Of a stretch of 64,000 bases of DNA, positions 45,232 through 54,384 are shown piece by piece. The position numbers and the translations under genes were made by a program. The DNA lies in NCBI RefSeq assembly GCF_030551255.1, contig NZ_CP130630.1:4135501-4199500 (forward strand). Direction: 5' to 3'. Below the pieces are notes generated by a model. It had not been told where the DNA came from and searched no databases. It was given only the letters and a program-made list of their open reading frames with translations. Source of the DNA: Streptomyces sp. NL15-2K. Lineage in GTDB: Bacteria; Actinomycetota; Actinomycetes; Streptomycetales; Streptomycetaceae. Numbering within the stretch: the first letter of the stretch is position 1; every line of letters begins with the position of its first letter.

Positions 45232-45522
45232 ATGCGGTCGCGGCGGATTCCCCGGTGGCGGCTGCTGACGTGGATGATCCTCGCGTTCAATCTGGCGATG
45301 CTGCTGTGGCTCGTGATCGCCCTCGACGAGGCGGGCGAGGGGGGCGGCAGGTGTGCCGGGGAGCTGTGCCGGGACGCCAACGACCTGGGTTCCACCGTCG
45401 GCGCCTGGCTGGTGATCTTCTTCTGGCTGGCGGGCGTCGTACTGCTGGGCGTCGCCTGGCTGGTCACCCACCGCACCGAGCAGCCGGGGCCGCGGCAGCG
45501 CAGAGGGTGGCACCGGCACTGA
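45232..45522 (+). CDS. Small two-helix membrane protein (96 aa)
   Basis: A basic N-terminus (MRSRRIPRWR) leads into a transmembrane helix LLTWMILAFNLAMLLWLVIAL. An acidic/glycine loop with two cysteines (CAGELC) follows, then a second helix VGAWLVIFFWLAGVVLLGVAWLV and a basic tail. The layout resembles short PLDc_N-like or SHOCT-less membrane proteins, but I cannot assign a function. It lies 75 bases after the zinc-ribbon gene. Confidence 0.7.
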   Translation: MRSRRIPRWRLLTWMILAFNLAMLLWLVIALDEAGEGGGRCAGELCRDANDLGSTVGAWLVIFFWLAGVVLLGVAWLVTHRTEQPGPRQRRGWHRH

Positions 45523-45564
45523 CGCCGGCCAGGTCAGGACGAGTCGGGGTCAGGGCGAGTCGGG

Positions 45565-46620
45565 TCAGGACGACATCCGCGGCACCAGCTTCGTGGCCAG
45601 CACCATCTGCCGCCGCTCCAGCTCCCGGGACACCGTCGGACGGCGGTCCGCGATCTCCGACAGCAGCAGGTCGATCATCCTGCGGCCCATCTCCTCGATG
45701 GGCTGGCGGACGCTGGTGAGCGGCGGATCCATGTGGCGGGCGATGGCCGAGTCGTCGTAGCCGACCAGCGCCACGTCGTCGGGGATACGGCGGCCCGCCT
45801 CGCGCAGGACCTGACGGGCGCCGGCCGCCATCACGTCCGACCCCGCGAAGACCGCGTCCAGGTCGGGCCGGCGGGCCAGCAGGGTCGTCATCGCGCGGCG
45901 GCCGCCCTCCTCCGTGAAGTCGCCGGGCTCGATCAACTGCTCGTCCACCTCGTGCCCCGCGTCGAGCAGGGCGTCACGGTAGCCGTCGACGCGCCGCTGG
46001 GCACCGTAGACGTCGAGGCGGCCGGTGATGTGGGCGACCGCGCGGCAGCCGCGGGCCAGCAGGTGCTCGACCGCCGAGCGGCCGCCGCCGTAGTTGTCGG
46101 AGTCGACCGAGGGGAGCGTTTCCGCGGCCGACCTCGGGCCGCTGATCACCGCCGGGATCTCCAGCTGGGCGAGCAGGTCGGGCAGGGGGTCGTCCGCGTG
46201 GACGGACACCAGCAGGACGCCGTCCACCCGGTGCGCGGCCAGGTACTGGGCCAGCCTCCGCCTTTCGCGGTCGCTGCCCGCGAAGATCAGCAGCAACTGC
46301 ATCTCGGTGTCGGAGATCTCCGCGCCGACCCCCTTGAGCATGTCCGAGAAGTACGGCTCGGCGAAGAACCGGGTCTCCGGCTCCGGGACGACGAGGGCGA
46401 TCGCGTCCGTGCGGTTGGCGGCCAGGGCGCGCGCGGCCGTGTTGGGGACGTAGCCGAGCTCCGCGACCGCCGCCTCCACCGCCGCGCGGGTCGCGTCGCT
46501 GACCCGGGGCGAGCCGTTGATCACCCGGGAGACGGTGCCGCGCCCTACGCCCGCCCGCGCCGCCACCTCTTCGAGGGTGGGCCGGCCACCGCTCCGGCTC
46601 CGCGCTCCGTGGCTTGCCAT
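45565..46620 (-). CDS. cebR: CebR, LacI-family repressor of cellobiose use
   Basis: A 351-residue LacI-type repressor. The N-terminal HTH is PTLEEVAARAGVGRGTVSRVINGSPRVSDATRAAVE, followed by the hinge LGYVPNTAARALAANRT and a periplasmic-binding-like sugar domain. It is divergent from cebEFG-bglC, and the perfect 14-base operator TGGGAGCGCTCCCA lies in front of cebE. CebR of other streptomycetes binds exactly this sequence and is released by cellobiose or cellotriose. The ATG at 46620 is supported by GGAG. Confidence 0.93.
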   Translation of the reverse strand: MASHGARSRSGGRPTLEEVAARAGVGRGTVSRVINGSPRVSDATRAAVEAAVAELGYVPNTAARALAANRTDAIALVVPEPETRFFAEPYFSDMLKGVGAEISDTEMQLLLIFAGSDRERRRLAQYLAAHRVDGVLLVSVHADDPLPDLLAQLEIPAVISGPRSAAETLPSVDSDNYGGGRSAVEHLLARGCRAVAHITGRLDVYGAQRRVDGYRDALLDAGHEVDEQLIEPGDFTEEGGRRAMTTLLARRPDLDAVFAGSDVMAAGARQVLREAGRRIPDDVALVGYDDSAIARHMDPPLTSVRQPIEEMGRRMIDLLLSEIADRRPTVSRELERRQMVLATKLVPRMSS

Positions 46621-46999
46621 GGGCTCCGCCCTCTCGTCGACCCGTACGTTGGCCTGGAATCTAACAGTCCTGTCGCGGGGGGCACCGTCCCTGGTGGGCT
46701 CGCCTCCGCCGCCCCCCGTTTCCCGAGGAGGGCCGCAGGAGGGGCTCCTGCGGCTGGCTGGATTGTTACCCCCTGGTTCCAGTTAACAGCCCGATAACTG
46801 AACGCAGCTCTCCGCTCCTAGTCCCTTGACACCCCCGCTCGGACCGACGAACCTTCAACACATCACAAGTGGGAGCGCTCCCACGGTACCTGGCACATAC
46901 ACAACCCGCACGTTCCCCGCCCGAGCCGCAGCAAGAACTAACGGGTCCAACAACGCAGTTGGCCGGGGGGTCGGCACGTCAGGGCAACAGGAGGACGCA
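46621..46999. promoter_or_regulatory. cebR-cebE divergent regulatory region
   Basis: 379 bases without a gene. It contains the CebR operator at 46870-46883, 117 bases upstream of cebE, and the strong AGGAGG ribosome site of cebE at 46989-46994. No other clear operator is seen. Confidence 0.75.
46870..46883. promoter_or_regulatory. CebR box upstream of cebE
   Basis: TGGGAGCGCTCCCA is a perfect 14-base palindrome identical to the published CebR consensus. It should repress cebEFG until cello-oligosaccharide binds CebR. Confidence 0.95.
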
Positions 47000-48328
47000 A
47001 TGCGAGCACGCAACCGAACCGCCCGCAAGGCGATGGTCCTCGCGGCCGTCGCGTCGCTGGGCGCCGGGCTGCTGGCCGGCTGTGCCGACGACGGAGGAGA
47101 CGACAACTCCGGCTCGCCGTCGGGCGGCAACGGCGGCGGCAAGACCACGATCACTCTGGGGCTCTTCGGCACGATGGGCTTCAAGGAGGCCGGACTCTAC
47201 GCCGAGTACGAGAAGCTCAACCCGAAGATCAAGATCGCCGACAACGTCATCCAGCGGAACGAGAACTACTACCCGCCGCTGCTGAACCACCTCACCACCA
47301 ACAGCGGCCTGCTGGACGTCCAGGCCGTCGAGGTCGCCAACATCGCCGAGATCGTGAACACCCAGGCCGACAAGCTCACGGACTTCTCCAAGGTCTCGGG
47401 CGTGGACAAGAGCAAGTGGCTCGACTGGAAGTGGGAGCAGGCCACCACCAAGGACGGCCGGACGATCGGCCTCGGTACCGACGTGGGCCCGATGGCGATC
47501 TGCTACCGCACCGACCTGTTCAAGCAGGCCGGTCTGCCCACGGACCCCGCGGAGGTCGGCGCGCTGTGGGCCGGTGACTGGTCCAAGCTCATCACCGTCG
47601 GCGAGCGGTACAAGGCGAAGGCACCCAAGGGCACCTTCTTCATGGACTCCCCCGGCGGTCTGCTCAACGGGATCATCGGCAGCGAGAAGGAGAAGTTCTA
47701 CGACTCCTCCGGCAAGGTCATCTACAAGACGAACCCGGCGGTCAGGGCCGCCTTCGACCTGACCGCGGAGGCCGCCGAGAAGGGGCTGGTCCAGTCGCAG
47801 ACGCAGTTCCAGCCCGCCTGGAACTCGACGATCGCCAACAACAAGTTCGCCGCGATCTCCTGCCCGCCGTGGATGCTCGGCACGCTGAAGGACAACTCGA
47901 AGCCGGAGGCGAAGGGCAAGTGGGCCGTCGCCACCGCGCCCAAGAGCGGTAACTGGGGTGGCTCCTTCCTGACCGTGCCCAAGAGCGGCAAGAACGTGGA
48001 GGAGGCCCAGAAGTTCGTGGCCTGGCTGACCGCGCCGGAGCAGCAGGCGAAGCTGTTCAAGGTGCAGGGCAGCTTCCCGAGCGCCCCGGCCGCCTACACC
48101 TCACCCGAAGTCACCGGCGCGGTGAACGAGATGACCGGTGACCAGCCGATCGGCACCGTCTTCGCCGCGGCCGCCAAGGCCGCCCCGGTCCAGGTGATCG
48201 GCCCGAAGGACCAGATCATCCAGCAGGGTCTGTCGGACAACGGCGTCATCCTGGTGACGAAGGGCACGTCGCCGGAGGACGCCTGGGACGCCGCGGTCAA
48301 GTCCATCGACAACAAGCTGGACCAGTGA
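47000..48328 (+). CDS. cebE: Cellobiose/cellotriose-binding lipoprotein
   Basis: The 442-residue extracytoplasmic sugar-binding lipoprotein begins with a signal peptide ending in the lipobox LLAGC (lipidated Cys near residue 30). A Gly/Ser/Asp linker and a family-1-like solute-binding domain follow (ITLGLFGTMGFKEAGLYAEYEKLNP, GLGTDVGPMAICYRTDLFKQAGLP, FAAISCPPWMLG). It delivers cellobiose and cellotriose to CebFG. ATG 47000 follows AGGAGG. The MsiK ATPase is not in the window, which is normal for this system. Confidence 0.93.
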   Translation: MRARNRTARKAMVLAAVASLGAGLLAGCADDGGDDNSGSPSGGNGGGKTTITLGLFGTMGFKEAGLYAEYEKLNPKIKIADNVIQRNENYYPPLLNHLTTNSGLLDVQAVEVANIAEIVNTQADKLTDFSKVSGVDKSKWLDWKWEQATTKDGRTIGLGTDVGPMAICYRTDLFKQAGLPTDPAEVGALWAGDWSKLITVGERYKAKAPKGTFFMDSPGGLLNGIIGSEKEKFYDSSGKVIYKTNPAVRAAFDLTAEAAEKGLVQSQTQFQPAWNSTIANNKFAAISCPPWMLGTLKDNSKPEAKGKWAVATAPKSGNWGGSFLTVPKSGKNVEEAQKFVAWLTAPEQQAKLFKVQGSFPSAPAAYTSPEVTGAVNEMTGDQPIGTVFAAAAKAAPVQVIGPKDQIIQQGLSDNGVILVTKGTSPEDAWDAAVKSIDNKLDQ

Positions 48329-49347
48329 CCCGTATGACCACCCGTCACAACACCGCCGCGCCCCCCGCGAAGGAGGGGGGCGCGGCCCCGGGCCGCGCGC
48401 CCGAGGACGGCGTCTCGGCCGCGGCGGAGAAGAAGCGGGCCCGGCTGTCCCGCCGCTGGCAGCGGGACATGCGCTGGAGCCCGTACGCCTTCGTCTCCCC
48501 GTTCTTCCTGCTGTTCATCGCGTTCGGCCTGTTCCCGCTGGTCTACACGGGCTGGGCGTCGCTGCACCAGGTGGAGCTGACGGCACCGACCGACATGGAC
48601 TGGGTGGGGCTGCGCAACTACACCCGGATCTTCGACGACGAGTTCTTCTGGAACGCGGCGAAGAACACCCTGACCATCGGCATCATCTCCACCGTTCCGC
48701 AGCTGCTGATGGCCATGGGCATCGCCCACATCCTCAACTACAAGCTGCGGGCCTCGACCTTCTTCCGGGTCGCGATGCTCGCGCCGTACGCGACCTCGAT
48801 CGCCGCCGCCTCGCTGGTGTTCGTCCTGCTCTTCGGCCGCGACTACGGCATGATCAACTGGGCGCTCGACGTCGTCGGCATCAACCCGGTCGACTGGCAG
48901 AACGACAAGTGGCCCTCGCAGATCGCCGTCTCGACGATCATCATCTGGCGCTGGACCGGCTACAACGCGCTGATCTACCTCGCCGCGATGCAGGCGATCC
49001 CACAGGACCTGTACGAGTCGGCGGCCCTGGACGGGGCCAGCCGCTGGAAGCAGTTCATCCATGTGACGCTGCCGGCGCTGCGCCCGACGATCCTGTTCAC
49101 GTGTGTCGTCTCGACGATCGGGGCGAGCCAGGTCTTCGGTGAGCCGCTGCTGTTCGACGCCAACAAGGGCACCTCGGGCGGCGCGGAGCACCAGTTCCAG
49201 ACGCTCGGCCTGTATCTGTACGAGCAGGGCTGGGTCGCCCAGCACCTGGGCCGTGCCTCCGCGATCGCCTGGACGATGTTCCTGATGCTGATCGTCATCG
49301 GCATCGTCAACTACGTCATCTCGCGCCGGCTGCGCGCCAGTAGTTAA
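48325..49347 (+). CDS. cebF: Cellobiose ABC transporter permease
   Basis: The 340-residue MalF-type permease has a long disordered cytoplasmic N-terminus (PPAKEGGAAPGRAPEDG), six hydrophobic segments, and the EAA loop LYESAALDGASRWKQFIHVTLPALRPT that contacts the ATPase. The GTG start overlaps the cebE stop (GTGA); an ATG at 48334 is an alternative. It forms the channel with CebG. Confidence 0.93.
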   Translation: MTRMTTRHNTAAPPAKEGGAAPGRAPEDGVSAAAEKKRARLSRRWQRDMRWSPYAFVSPFFLLFIAFGLFPLVYTGWASLHQVELTAPTDMDWVGLRNYTRIFDDEFFWNAAKNTLTIGIISTVPQLLMAMGIAHILNYKLRASTFFRVAMLAPYATSIAAASLVFVLLFGRDYGMINWALDVVGINPVDWQNDKWPSQIAVSTIIIWRWTGYNALIYLAAMQAIPQDLYESAALDGASRWKQFIHVTLPALRPTILFTCVVSTIGASQVFGEPLLFDANKGTSGGAEHQFQTLGLYLYEQGWVAQHLGRASAIAWTMFLMLIVIGIVNYVISRRLRASS

Positions 49348-49359
49348 GGAGTCCCGGCC

Positions 49360-50265
49360 GTGACGACGACTTTGACGCCACCCGACGACAAGCCCGCCGA
49401 GAAATCCAGGCGCCCGCGCCTGCCGAAGTCCGCGCGGGCCGGCGGGCAGATGCACGGCGGTCCGATCGCGTACGCGATCCTCATCCTGTTCACGATCGTC
49501 TCGCTGCTCCCGCTGGTGTGGACGGCGATCGCCGCCTCGCGCGACAACCAGCGCCTGGCTCAGACCCCGCCGCCGTTCTGGTTCGGCGGCGGTCTCTTCG
49601 ACAAGCTCGAAGTGGCCTGGACGGACGCCAATCTGGGCGAGGCGTTCTTCAACACCACGATCGTGGCGGGCGTTTCGTCGCTGACCATCGTCTTCCTGTC
49701 GACGATCGCCGGTTTCGCCTTCGCCAAGCTGCGGTTCCGGGGCCGGGGCGCCCTGATGCTGATCGTGATCGGCACGATGATGGTGCCGCCGCAGCTGAGC
49801 GTGATCCCGCTGTACATGATGGTCGCCAAGCTGGACTGGACCGACCAGTTGCAGGCCGTCATCTTCCCGTCGCTGGTGAGCGCGTTCGGCGTGTTCTTCA
49901 TGCGGCAGTACCTGATCCAGGCATTGCCGGACGAGATCATCGAGGCCGCCCGGGTCGACGGGGCGAGCAGCTGGCGTGTGGTGTGGCACGTGGTGTTCCC
50001 GGCGGCGCGGCCGGCGATGGCCGTGCTCGGCATGCTGACCTTCGTGCAGACCTGGAACGACTTCATGTGGCCGTTCCTGGTGCTGACCCAGACCGGCAAT
50101 CCGACCGTGCAGGTCGCGGTCGCGGCCCTGGGCCGCGGCTACACGCCCGACCAGTCCCTGATCATGGCAGGCTCGCTGCTCGGCACGCTGCCGCTGCTCA
50201 TCGTCTTCGCGATCTTCGGCAAGCAGATCGTGGGCGGCATCATGCAGGGCGCGGTCAAGGGCTGA
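49360..50265 (+). CDS. cebG: Cellobiose ABC transporter permease
   Basis: The 301-residue MalG-type permease has six membrane segments and the EAA loop [28 protein letters not shown]. The start is GTG 49360 with TAAGGA about 10 bases upstream, 12 bases after cebF. It ends with the usual [10 protein letters not shown] tail. It partners CebF. Confidence 0.93.
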   Translation: MTTTLTPPDDKPAEKSRRPRLPKSARAGGQMHGGPIAYAILILFTIVSLLPLVWTAIAASRDNQRLAQTPPPFWFGGGLFDKLEVAWTDANLGEAFFNTTIVAGVSSLTIVFLSTIAGFAFAKLRFRGRGALMLIVIGTMMVPPQLSVIPLYMMVAKLDWTDQLQAVIFPSLVSAFGVFFMRQYLIQALPDEIIEAARVDGASSWRVVWHVVFPAARPAMAVLGMLTFVQTWNDFMWPFLVLTQTGNPTVQVAVAALGRGYTPDQSLIMAGSLLGTLPLLIVFAIFGKQIVGGIMQGAVKG

Positions 50266-50373
50266 CCGTTCCGTCTTTCTTCGGGGGCCGGGTCACCGCC
50301 GCCTCGGCCCCTTCTCTCCTTCCCTTCTGTCCTCCCTTCCCCCCATCCACCAGTCGGTCTCCACGACCTCCTA

Positions 50374-50387
50374 TGGGAGCGCTTCCA
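50374..50387. promoter_or_regulatory. CebR box overlapping the ribosome site and start of bglC
   Basis: TGGGAGCGCTTCCA differs from the CebR consensus at one base. Its GGGAG is also the ribosome-binding site, and its last A is the first base of the bglC ATG. A bound repressor here would act as a roadblock or block a promoter close to the gene. Confidence 0.85.
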
Positions 50388-51847
50388 TGCCTGAGTCCGA
50401 AACGCCGGCGACGCCGGCGACCTTTCCTCCCGCCTTCCTCTGGGGCGCAGCGACCTCCGCGTACCAGATCGAGGGGGCGGTGCGGGAGGACGGCCGTACG
50501 CCCTCGATCTGGGACACCTTCAGCCATACGCCGGGCAAGACGGCCGGCGGCGAGACCGGTGACATCGCTGTCGACCACTACCACCGCTACCGCGACGACG
50601 TGGCACTGATGGCGGAGCTGGGCCTGACGGCCTACCGCTTCTCCATCTCGTGGTCGCGGGTGCAGCCGACGGGCCGGGGCCCGGCCGTCCAGAAGGGCCT
50701 GGACTTCTACCGGCGACTGGTGGACGAGCTGCTGTCGGCCGGAATCAAACCGGCCGTCACGCTCTACCACTGGGACCTTCCCCAGGAGCTGGAGGACGCG
50801 GGCGGCTGGCCGGAGCGCGACACGGCGTACCGCTTCGCGGAGTACGCGCAGATCGTCGGCGAGGCGCTCGGCGACCGGGTGGAGCAGTGGATCACGCTCA
50901 ACGAGCCGTGGTGCAGCGCCTTCCTGGGCTACGGCTCCGGCGTGCACGCGCCGGGCCGTACGGACGCGGCGGCTTCACTGAAGGCCGCGCACCACCTCAA
51001 CCTGGCGCACGGGCTGGGCACATCGGCCCTGCGGGCCACGATGCCGGCGCGCAACTCGATCGCGGTGAGCCTCAACTCCTCGGTCGTACGCCCGCTCTCG
51101 CAGGACCCGGCCGACCTGGCGGCGGTCCAGAAGATCGACGACCTGGCCAACGGCGTCTTCCACGGCCCGATGCTGCACGGCGCCTACCCGGAGACGCTCC
51201 TGTCCGCCACGGCATCGATCACGGACTGGTCGTACGTCCTCGACGGCGACCTCTTGGCGATCAACCAGCCGCTGGACGCGCTCGGGTTGAACTACTACAC
51301 CCCGGCGCTGGTGTCGGCTGCGAACTCGCAGGGCGAGGCCCCGCGCGCCGACGGCCACGGCACCAGCTCGTACTCCCCCTGGCCGGGCGCGGACGACGTC
51401 GCCTTCCACCAGACCCCTGGCGAGCGCACGGAGATGGGCTGGACGATCGACCCGACAGGCCTGCACGACCTGATCATGCGCTACACGCGCGAGGCCCCGG
51501 GTCTGCCGCTGTACGTGACGGAGAACGGCGCGGCGTACGACGACAAGCCCGACCCCGACGGCCGCGTCCACGACCCGGAGCGCATCGCCTACCTGCACGG
51601 CCACCTGCGCGCGGTCCGCCGCTCCATCGCGGACGGCGCGGACGTCCGCGGCTACTACCTGTGGTCCCTGATGGACAACTTCGAATGGGCGTACGGCTAC
51701 GGCAAGCGCTTCGGCGCGGTCTACGTCGACTACGCGACCCTCGCCCGCACCCCCAAGTCGAGCGCGCTCTGGTACGGCCAGGCGGCCCGCACGGGAACCC
51801 TCCCGCCGCTGACGATGGACCTTCCACCGATGACCGCGGCCGACTAG
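50387..51847 (+). CDS. bglC: BglC, family 1 beta-glucosidase
   Basis: The 486-residue cytoplasmic GH1 enzyme hydrolyses imported cellobiose/cellotriose to glucose. The GH1 entry motif [15 protein letters not shown] is near residue 17. The acid/base glutamate is in [14 protein letters not shown] and the nucleophile in [12 protein letters not shown]; the C-terminal [18 protein letters not shown] is typical. No signal peptide is present. The start ATG 50387 is embedded in a CebR box. By removing the inducer, BglC also controls CebR activity. Confidence 0.95.
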   Translation: MPESETPATPATFPPAFLWGAATSAYQIEGAVREDGRTPSIWDTFSHTPGKTAGGETGDIAVDHYHRYRDDVALMAELGLTAYRFSISWSRVQPTGRGPAVQKGLDFYRRLVDELLSAGIKPAVTLYHWDLPQELEDAGGWPERDTAYRFAEYAQIVGEALGDRVEQWITLNEPWCSAFLGYGSGVHAPGRTDAAASLKAAHHLNLAHGLGTSALRATMPARNSIAVSLNSSVVRPLSQDPADLAAVQKIDDLANGVFHGPMLHGAYPETLLSATASITDWSYVLDGDLLAINQPLDALGLNYYTPALVSAANSQGEAPRADGHGTSSYSPWPGADDVAFHQTPGERTEMGWTIDPTGLHDLIMRYTREAPGLPLYVTENGAAYDDKPDPDGRVHDPERIAYLHGHLRAVRRSIADGADVRGYYLWSLMDNFEWAYGYGKRFGAVYVDYATLARTPKSSALWYGQAARTGTLPPLTMDLPPMTAAD

Positions 51848-51881
51848 GCCAGGTCACACACCCGGGGGGGAACCGGGGGAT

Positions 51882-51916
51882 GGGGCGCGGCACATCGAGG
51901 GGGTGTGCCGCGCCCC
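51882..51916. terminator. Terminator between bglC and the GH42 pseudogene
   Basis: GGGGCGCGGCACA (51882-51894) pairs perfectly with TGTGCCGCGCCCC (51904-51916). It serves two converging transcripts. Confidence 0.85.
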
Positions 51917-51934
51917 GCTGTTGTTCGTCCCCCG

Positions 51935-53543
51935 TCACCGGCCGCCGCGCGGCTCCCGTACCACCACGGCCTCTCCCGGTGGGACGATGACCGAACCGCC
52001 GGGCAGTGGTTTGCCTGTCAGGAGTTCCGTCGCGTCCGGGGCCACCGGGACCTCCGCGCCCCGGCCGGAGTGGTCGATGAGGAACAGGTAGTCCGCGTCC
52101 TCGCTCCGCCGCAGTGCCGCCTCGACGCCCTCCGGGGTGACGCGTACGGGGTCGACGCCCGCCTCCGTGCGGATGCGGTCCAGTAGGGCGGCCAGAGCAG
52201 CGGGGTCCGGCTGGGTCGCCACGTACCACGTCGTGCCCGTGCCGTGGGTGTGGCGGGTCACCGCCGGGACGCCGGTGAGCGGGCCGGACGTGTACGAGGC
52301 CACCGCCTCGGCACCGGCCAGGCTCACCCGCTCCGACCACAGCGTCGCCGTACCGCCGCCGCTCAGCCCGACCGACTCCCCCGGCAGCAGCGGGAACAGT
52401 TCGTCCGTGCGGACGCCGAGGGCCTCGCGGAACGCGCCCGGGTAACCGCCCAGCCGGACGTGGCAGTTCTCGTCGACCGCGCCGCTGTGGAAGCCGACGG
52501 CCAGCGTCCCGCCGGTCTCGGCGAAGGAGGTCAGGTTCGCCGCGCCCGCCTCGTCCACCAGGTACAGGCTGGGGGCCAGGACCAGGCGGTACGGCGACAG
52601 GTCCGCGTCCGGGCGGACGAAGTCCACCGCGACGCCCGCGCGCCACAACGGCTCGTACCAGGAACGGACCTGGTCGAGGTAGCGGACCTGCTCGCTCGGC
52701 TGGGAGGGGAGCTCCAGGGCCCAGCGGGCGTTCCAGTCCCAGACGACGGCCACCGATGCCGTGCCCGTGCTGCCGCGTACCTCCGCCAGGGCCTTCAGGT
52801 CCGCGCCCAGGGCGACCACGTCCCGCCAGATCTGGCTGTCCGTGCCCGCGTGCGGCAGCATCGCCGAGTGCCACTGCTCGGCGCCCGCCTTCGCCGCCCG
52901 CCACTGGAAGTAGGCGATGCCGTCCGCGCCGCGCGCCACATGGGCGAGGGCGTTGCGCCGCATCTCCCCCGCCGTTTCGCCCGGTTGACCGGCTGCCAGT
53001 TGACCGCGCCCGTCGAGTGTTCCATCAGCAGCCAGGGGCGCCTGCCCGCCAGCGACCGCACCAGGTCGCCGCTGAGCGCGAGGTCGATCTCCGACTCCGG
53101 GTCCGTGGAGCGCAGGTAGTGGTCGTTCGAGACGACGTCCAGCTCCGGGGCCCAGCGCCAGTAGTCCAGCGCGTCGAAGCTGTACATCACCATGAAGTTG
53201 GTGGTGGCGGGGATCGACGGGGCCGCCGTACGCAGCACCTCCCGTTCCGCCTGGTACAGGGACAGCAGCTCGTCGCTGCAGAAGCGGCGCCAGTCCAGCT
53301 GGTGGGTCGGGTTCGGCACCGCGCCGGTCGGGCGGGGCGGCAGGATCTCGTCCCAGTCGTAATACCACTGGCTCCAGAACCGCCCAGGGGTGGTGAGCAG
53401 GTGGGGATCGACGGTGCTTGAGCGTGTTCTGGCGCACCAGTCTTTAGGAACGGTATGCCGGCGCCGAGCAGGGCCGCGCCGCCCATGCCGCGCAGCAGGG
53501 TGCGGCGGGTGGGAGCAGGGAGGGAGGGGGAGTGGTGGTGCAT
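51935..53543 (-). pseudogene. Deletion fusion: Tat-signal N-terminus joined to a GH42 beta-galactosidase C-terminal part
   Basis: From ATG 53543 (AGGAG upstream) the frame encodes a Tat-type signal, TRRTLLRGMGGAALLGAGIPFL, typical of solute-binding lipoproteins. Within about 60 bases the sequence changes to GH42 beta-galactosidase in another frame: FWSQWYYDWDEILPPRP, NPTHQLDWRRFCSDELL, WLLMEHSTGAVNWQPVN (nucleophile Glu). A 1-base frameshift near 52975 leads to GEMRRNALAHVARGADGIAYFQWRA, and the domain continues to the end. The first 200 or so residues of GH42, with the acid/base glutamate, are missing. The likely event is a deletion joining a sugar-binding-protein gene to a downstream beta-galactosidase gene. 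Confidence 0.85.
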
Positions 53544-53577
53544 GGACGGCTCCTGAGGGCAGGGTCGGCGGTGTGGA

Positions 53578-54282
53578 TCACTCTGGCGGCGCCGTGGCGG
53601 GCGGCTCCAGTTTCACGCCGACGCCCCGCAGAGTGTGCAGGTAGCGCGGCTGCGCGGCCGTCTCGCCCAGCTTGCGGCGCAACCAGGACAGATGGACGTC
53701 GATGGTCTGGTCGTCGCCGTACGACTGCTGCCACACCTCGGCGAGCAGCTCCTTGCGCGGGACGACGACACCGGGCCGGCGGGCCAGGAAGGCGAGCAGG
53801 TCGAACTCGCGCCGGGTGAGGTCGAGCCGTACGCCGTCCAGCTCGGCATGCCGTCTGAGCGGATCCACGGTCAGGCCGCCGACCCGGAGCACGGACTCCG
53901 GCGGCGCGTCTCCGGCTGCGGTGCGGGACCGTCGTAGAACGGCCGCCATCCGCGCCGACAGGTGCTCGGCCGAGAACGGCTTGGTCAGGTAGTCGTCCGC
54001 CCCGGCGTTCAGCAGTCGGACGATCTCCGTCTCGTCGTCCCGTGCGGTGGCGATGATCACGGGGACGTCGGTGATGCCGCGCAGCATCCTCAGGGCCTCG
54101 GAGCCGTCCAGATCGGGCAGACCGAGGTCCAGGATGACCACGTCGAAGTGGAAACGGGCGACCTCGCGCAGCGCCTCCAGTGCCGTACCGACGCTGCGCA
54201 CGGTGTGCGAGGCGTCGGTCAGATGCCGGATGAGCGCCGAGCGTACGAACTGGTCGTCCTCGACCACGAGCACACTTGCCAT
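53578..54282 (-). CDS. OmpR/PhoB-family response regulator without a neighbouring kinase
   Basis: The 234-residue regulator has a receiver domain (SVLVVEDDQFVRSALIRHL; phosphorylated Asp in VVILDLGLPDLDG; switch Thr in VIIATARDD; conserved Lys in YLTKPFSAEH). The C-terminal winged-helix DNA-binding domain reads LTRREFDLLAFLARRPGVVVPRKELLAEVW and IDVHLSWLRRKLGE. The start is ATG 54282; the longer frame to 54351 has no support. A sensor kinase gene would be expected next on this strand, but the space is taken by the deletion fusion, so the kinase may have been lost or is encoded elsewhere. Confidence 0.92.
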   Translation of the reverse strand: MASVLVVEDDQFVRSALIRHLTDASHTVRSVGTALEALREVARFHFDVVILDLGLPDLDGSEALRMLRGITDVPVIIATARDDETEIVRLLNAGADDYLTKPFSAEHLSARMAAVLRRSRTAAGDAPPESVLRVGGLTVDPLRRHAELDGVRLDLTRREFDLLAFLARRPGVVVPRKELLAEVWQQSYGDDQTIDVHLSWLRRKLGETAAQPRYLHTLRGVGVKLEPPATAPPE

Positions 54283-54384
54283 GCGCGGCACCGTACGCCA
54301 TGTCGAACAGGCCCATCCGGAACCTGTGGACAACTCCAGCGCTGTGGACAAGCCCGGGCCGCCAGGGGCATCGGGGGCCCCGCG

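Noticed and set aside
53450..53465. CCGTTCCTAA-like string at the deletion fusion, similar to the IS607 right end
   Set aside because: Only about 10 bases match, and they also encode a natural IPFL of the signal peptide; too short to claim an IS remnant.
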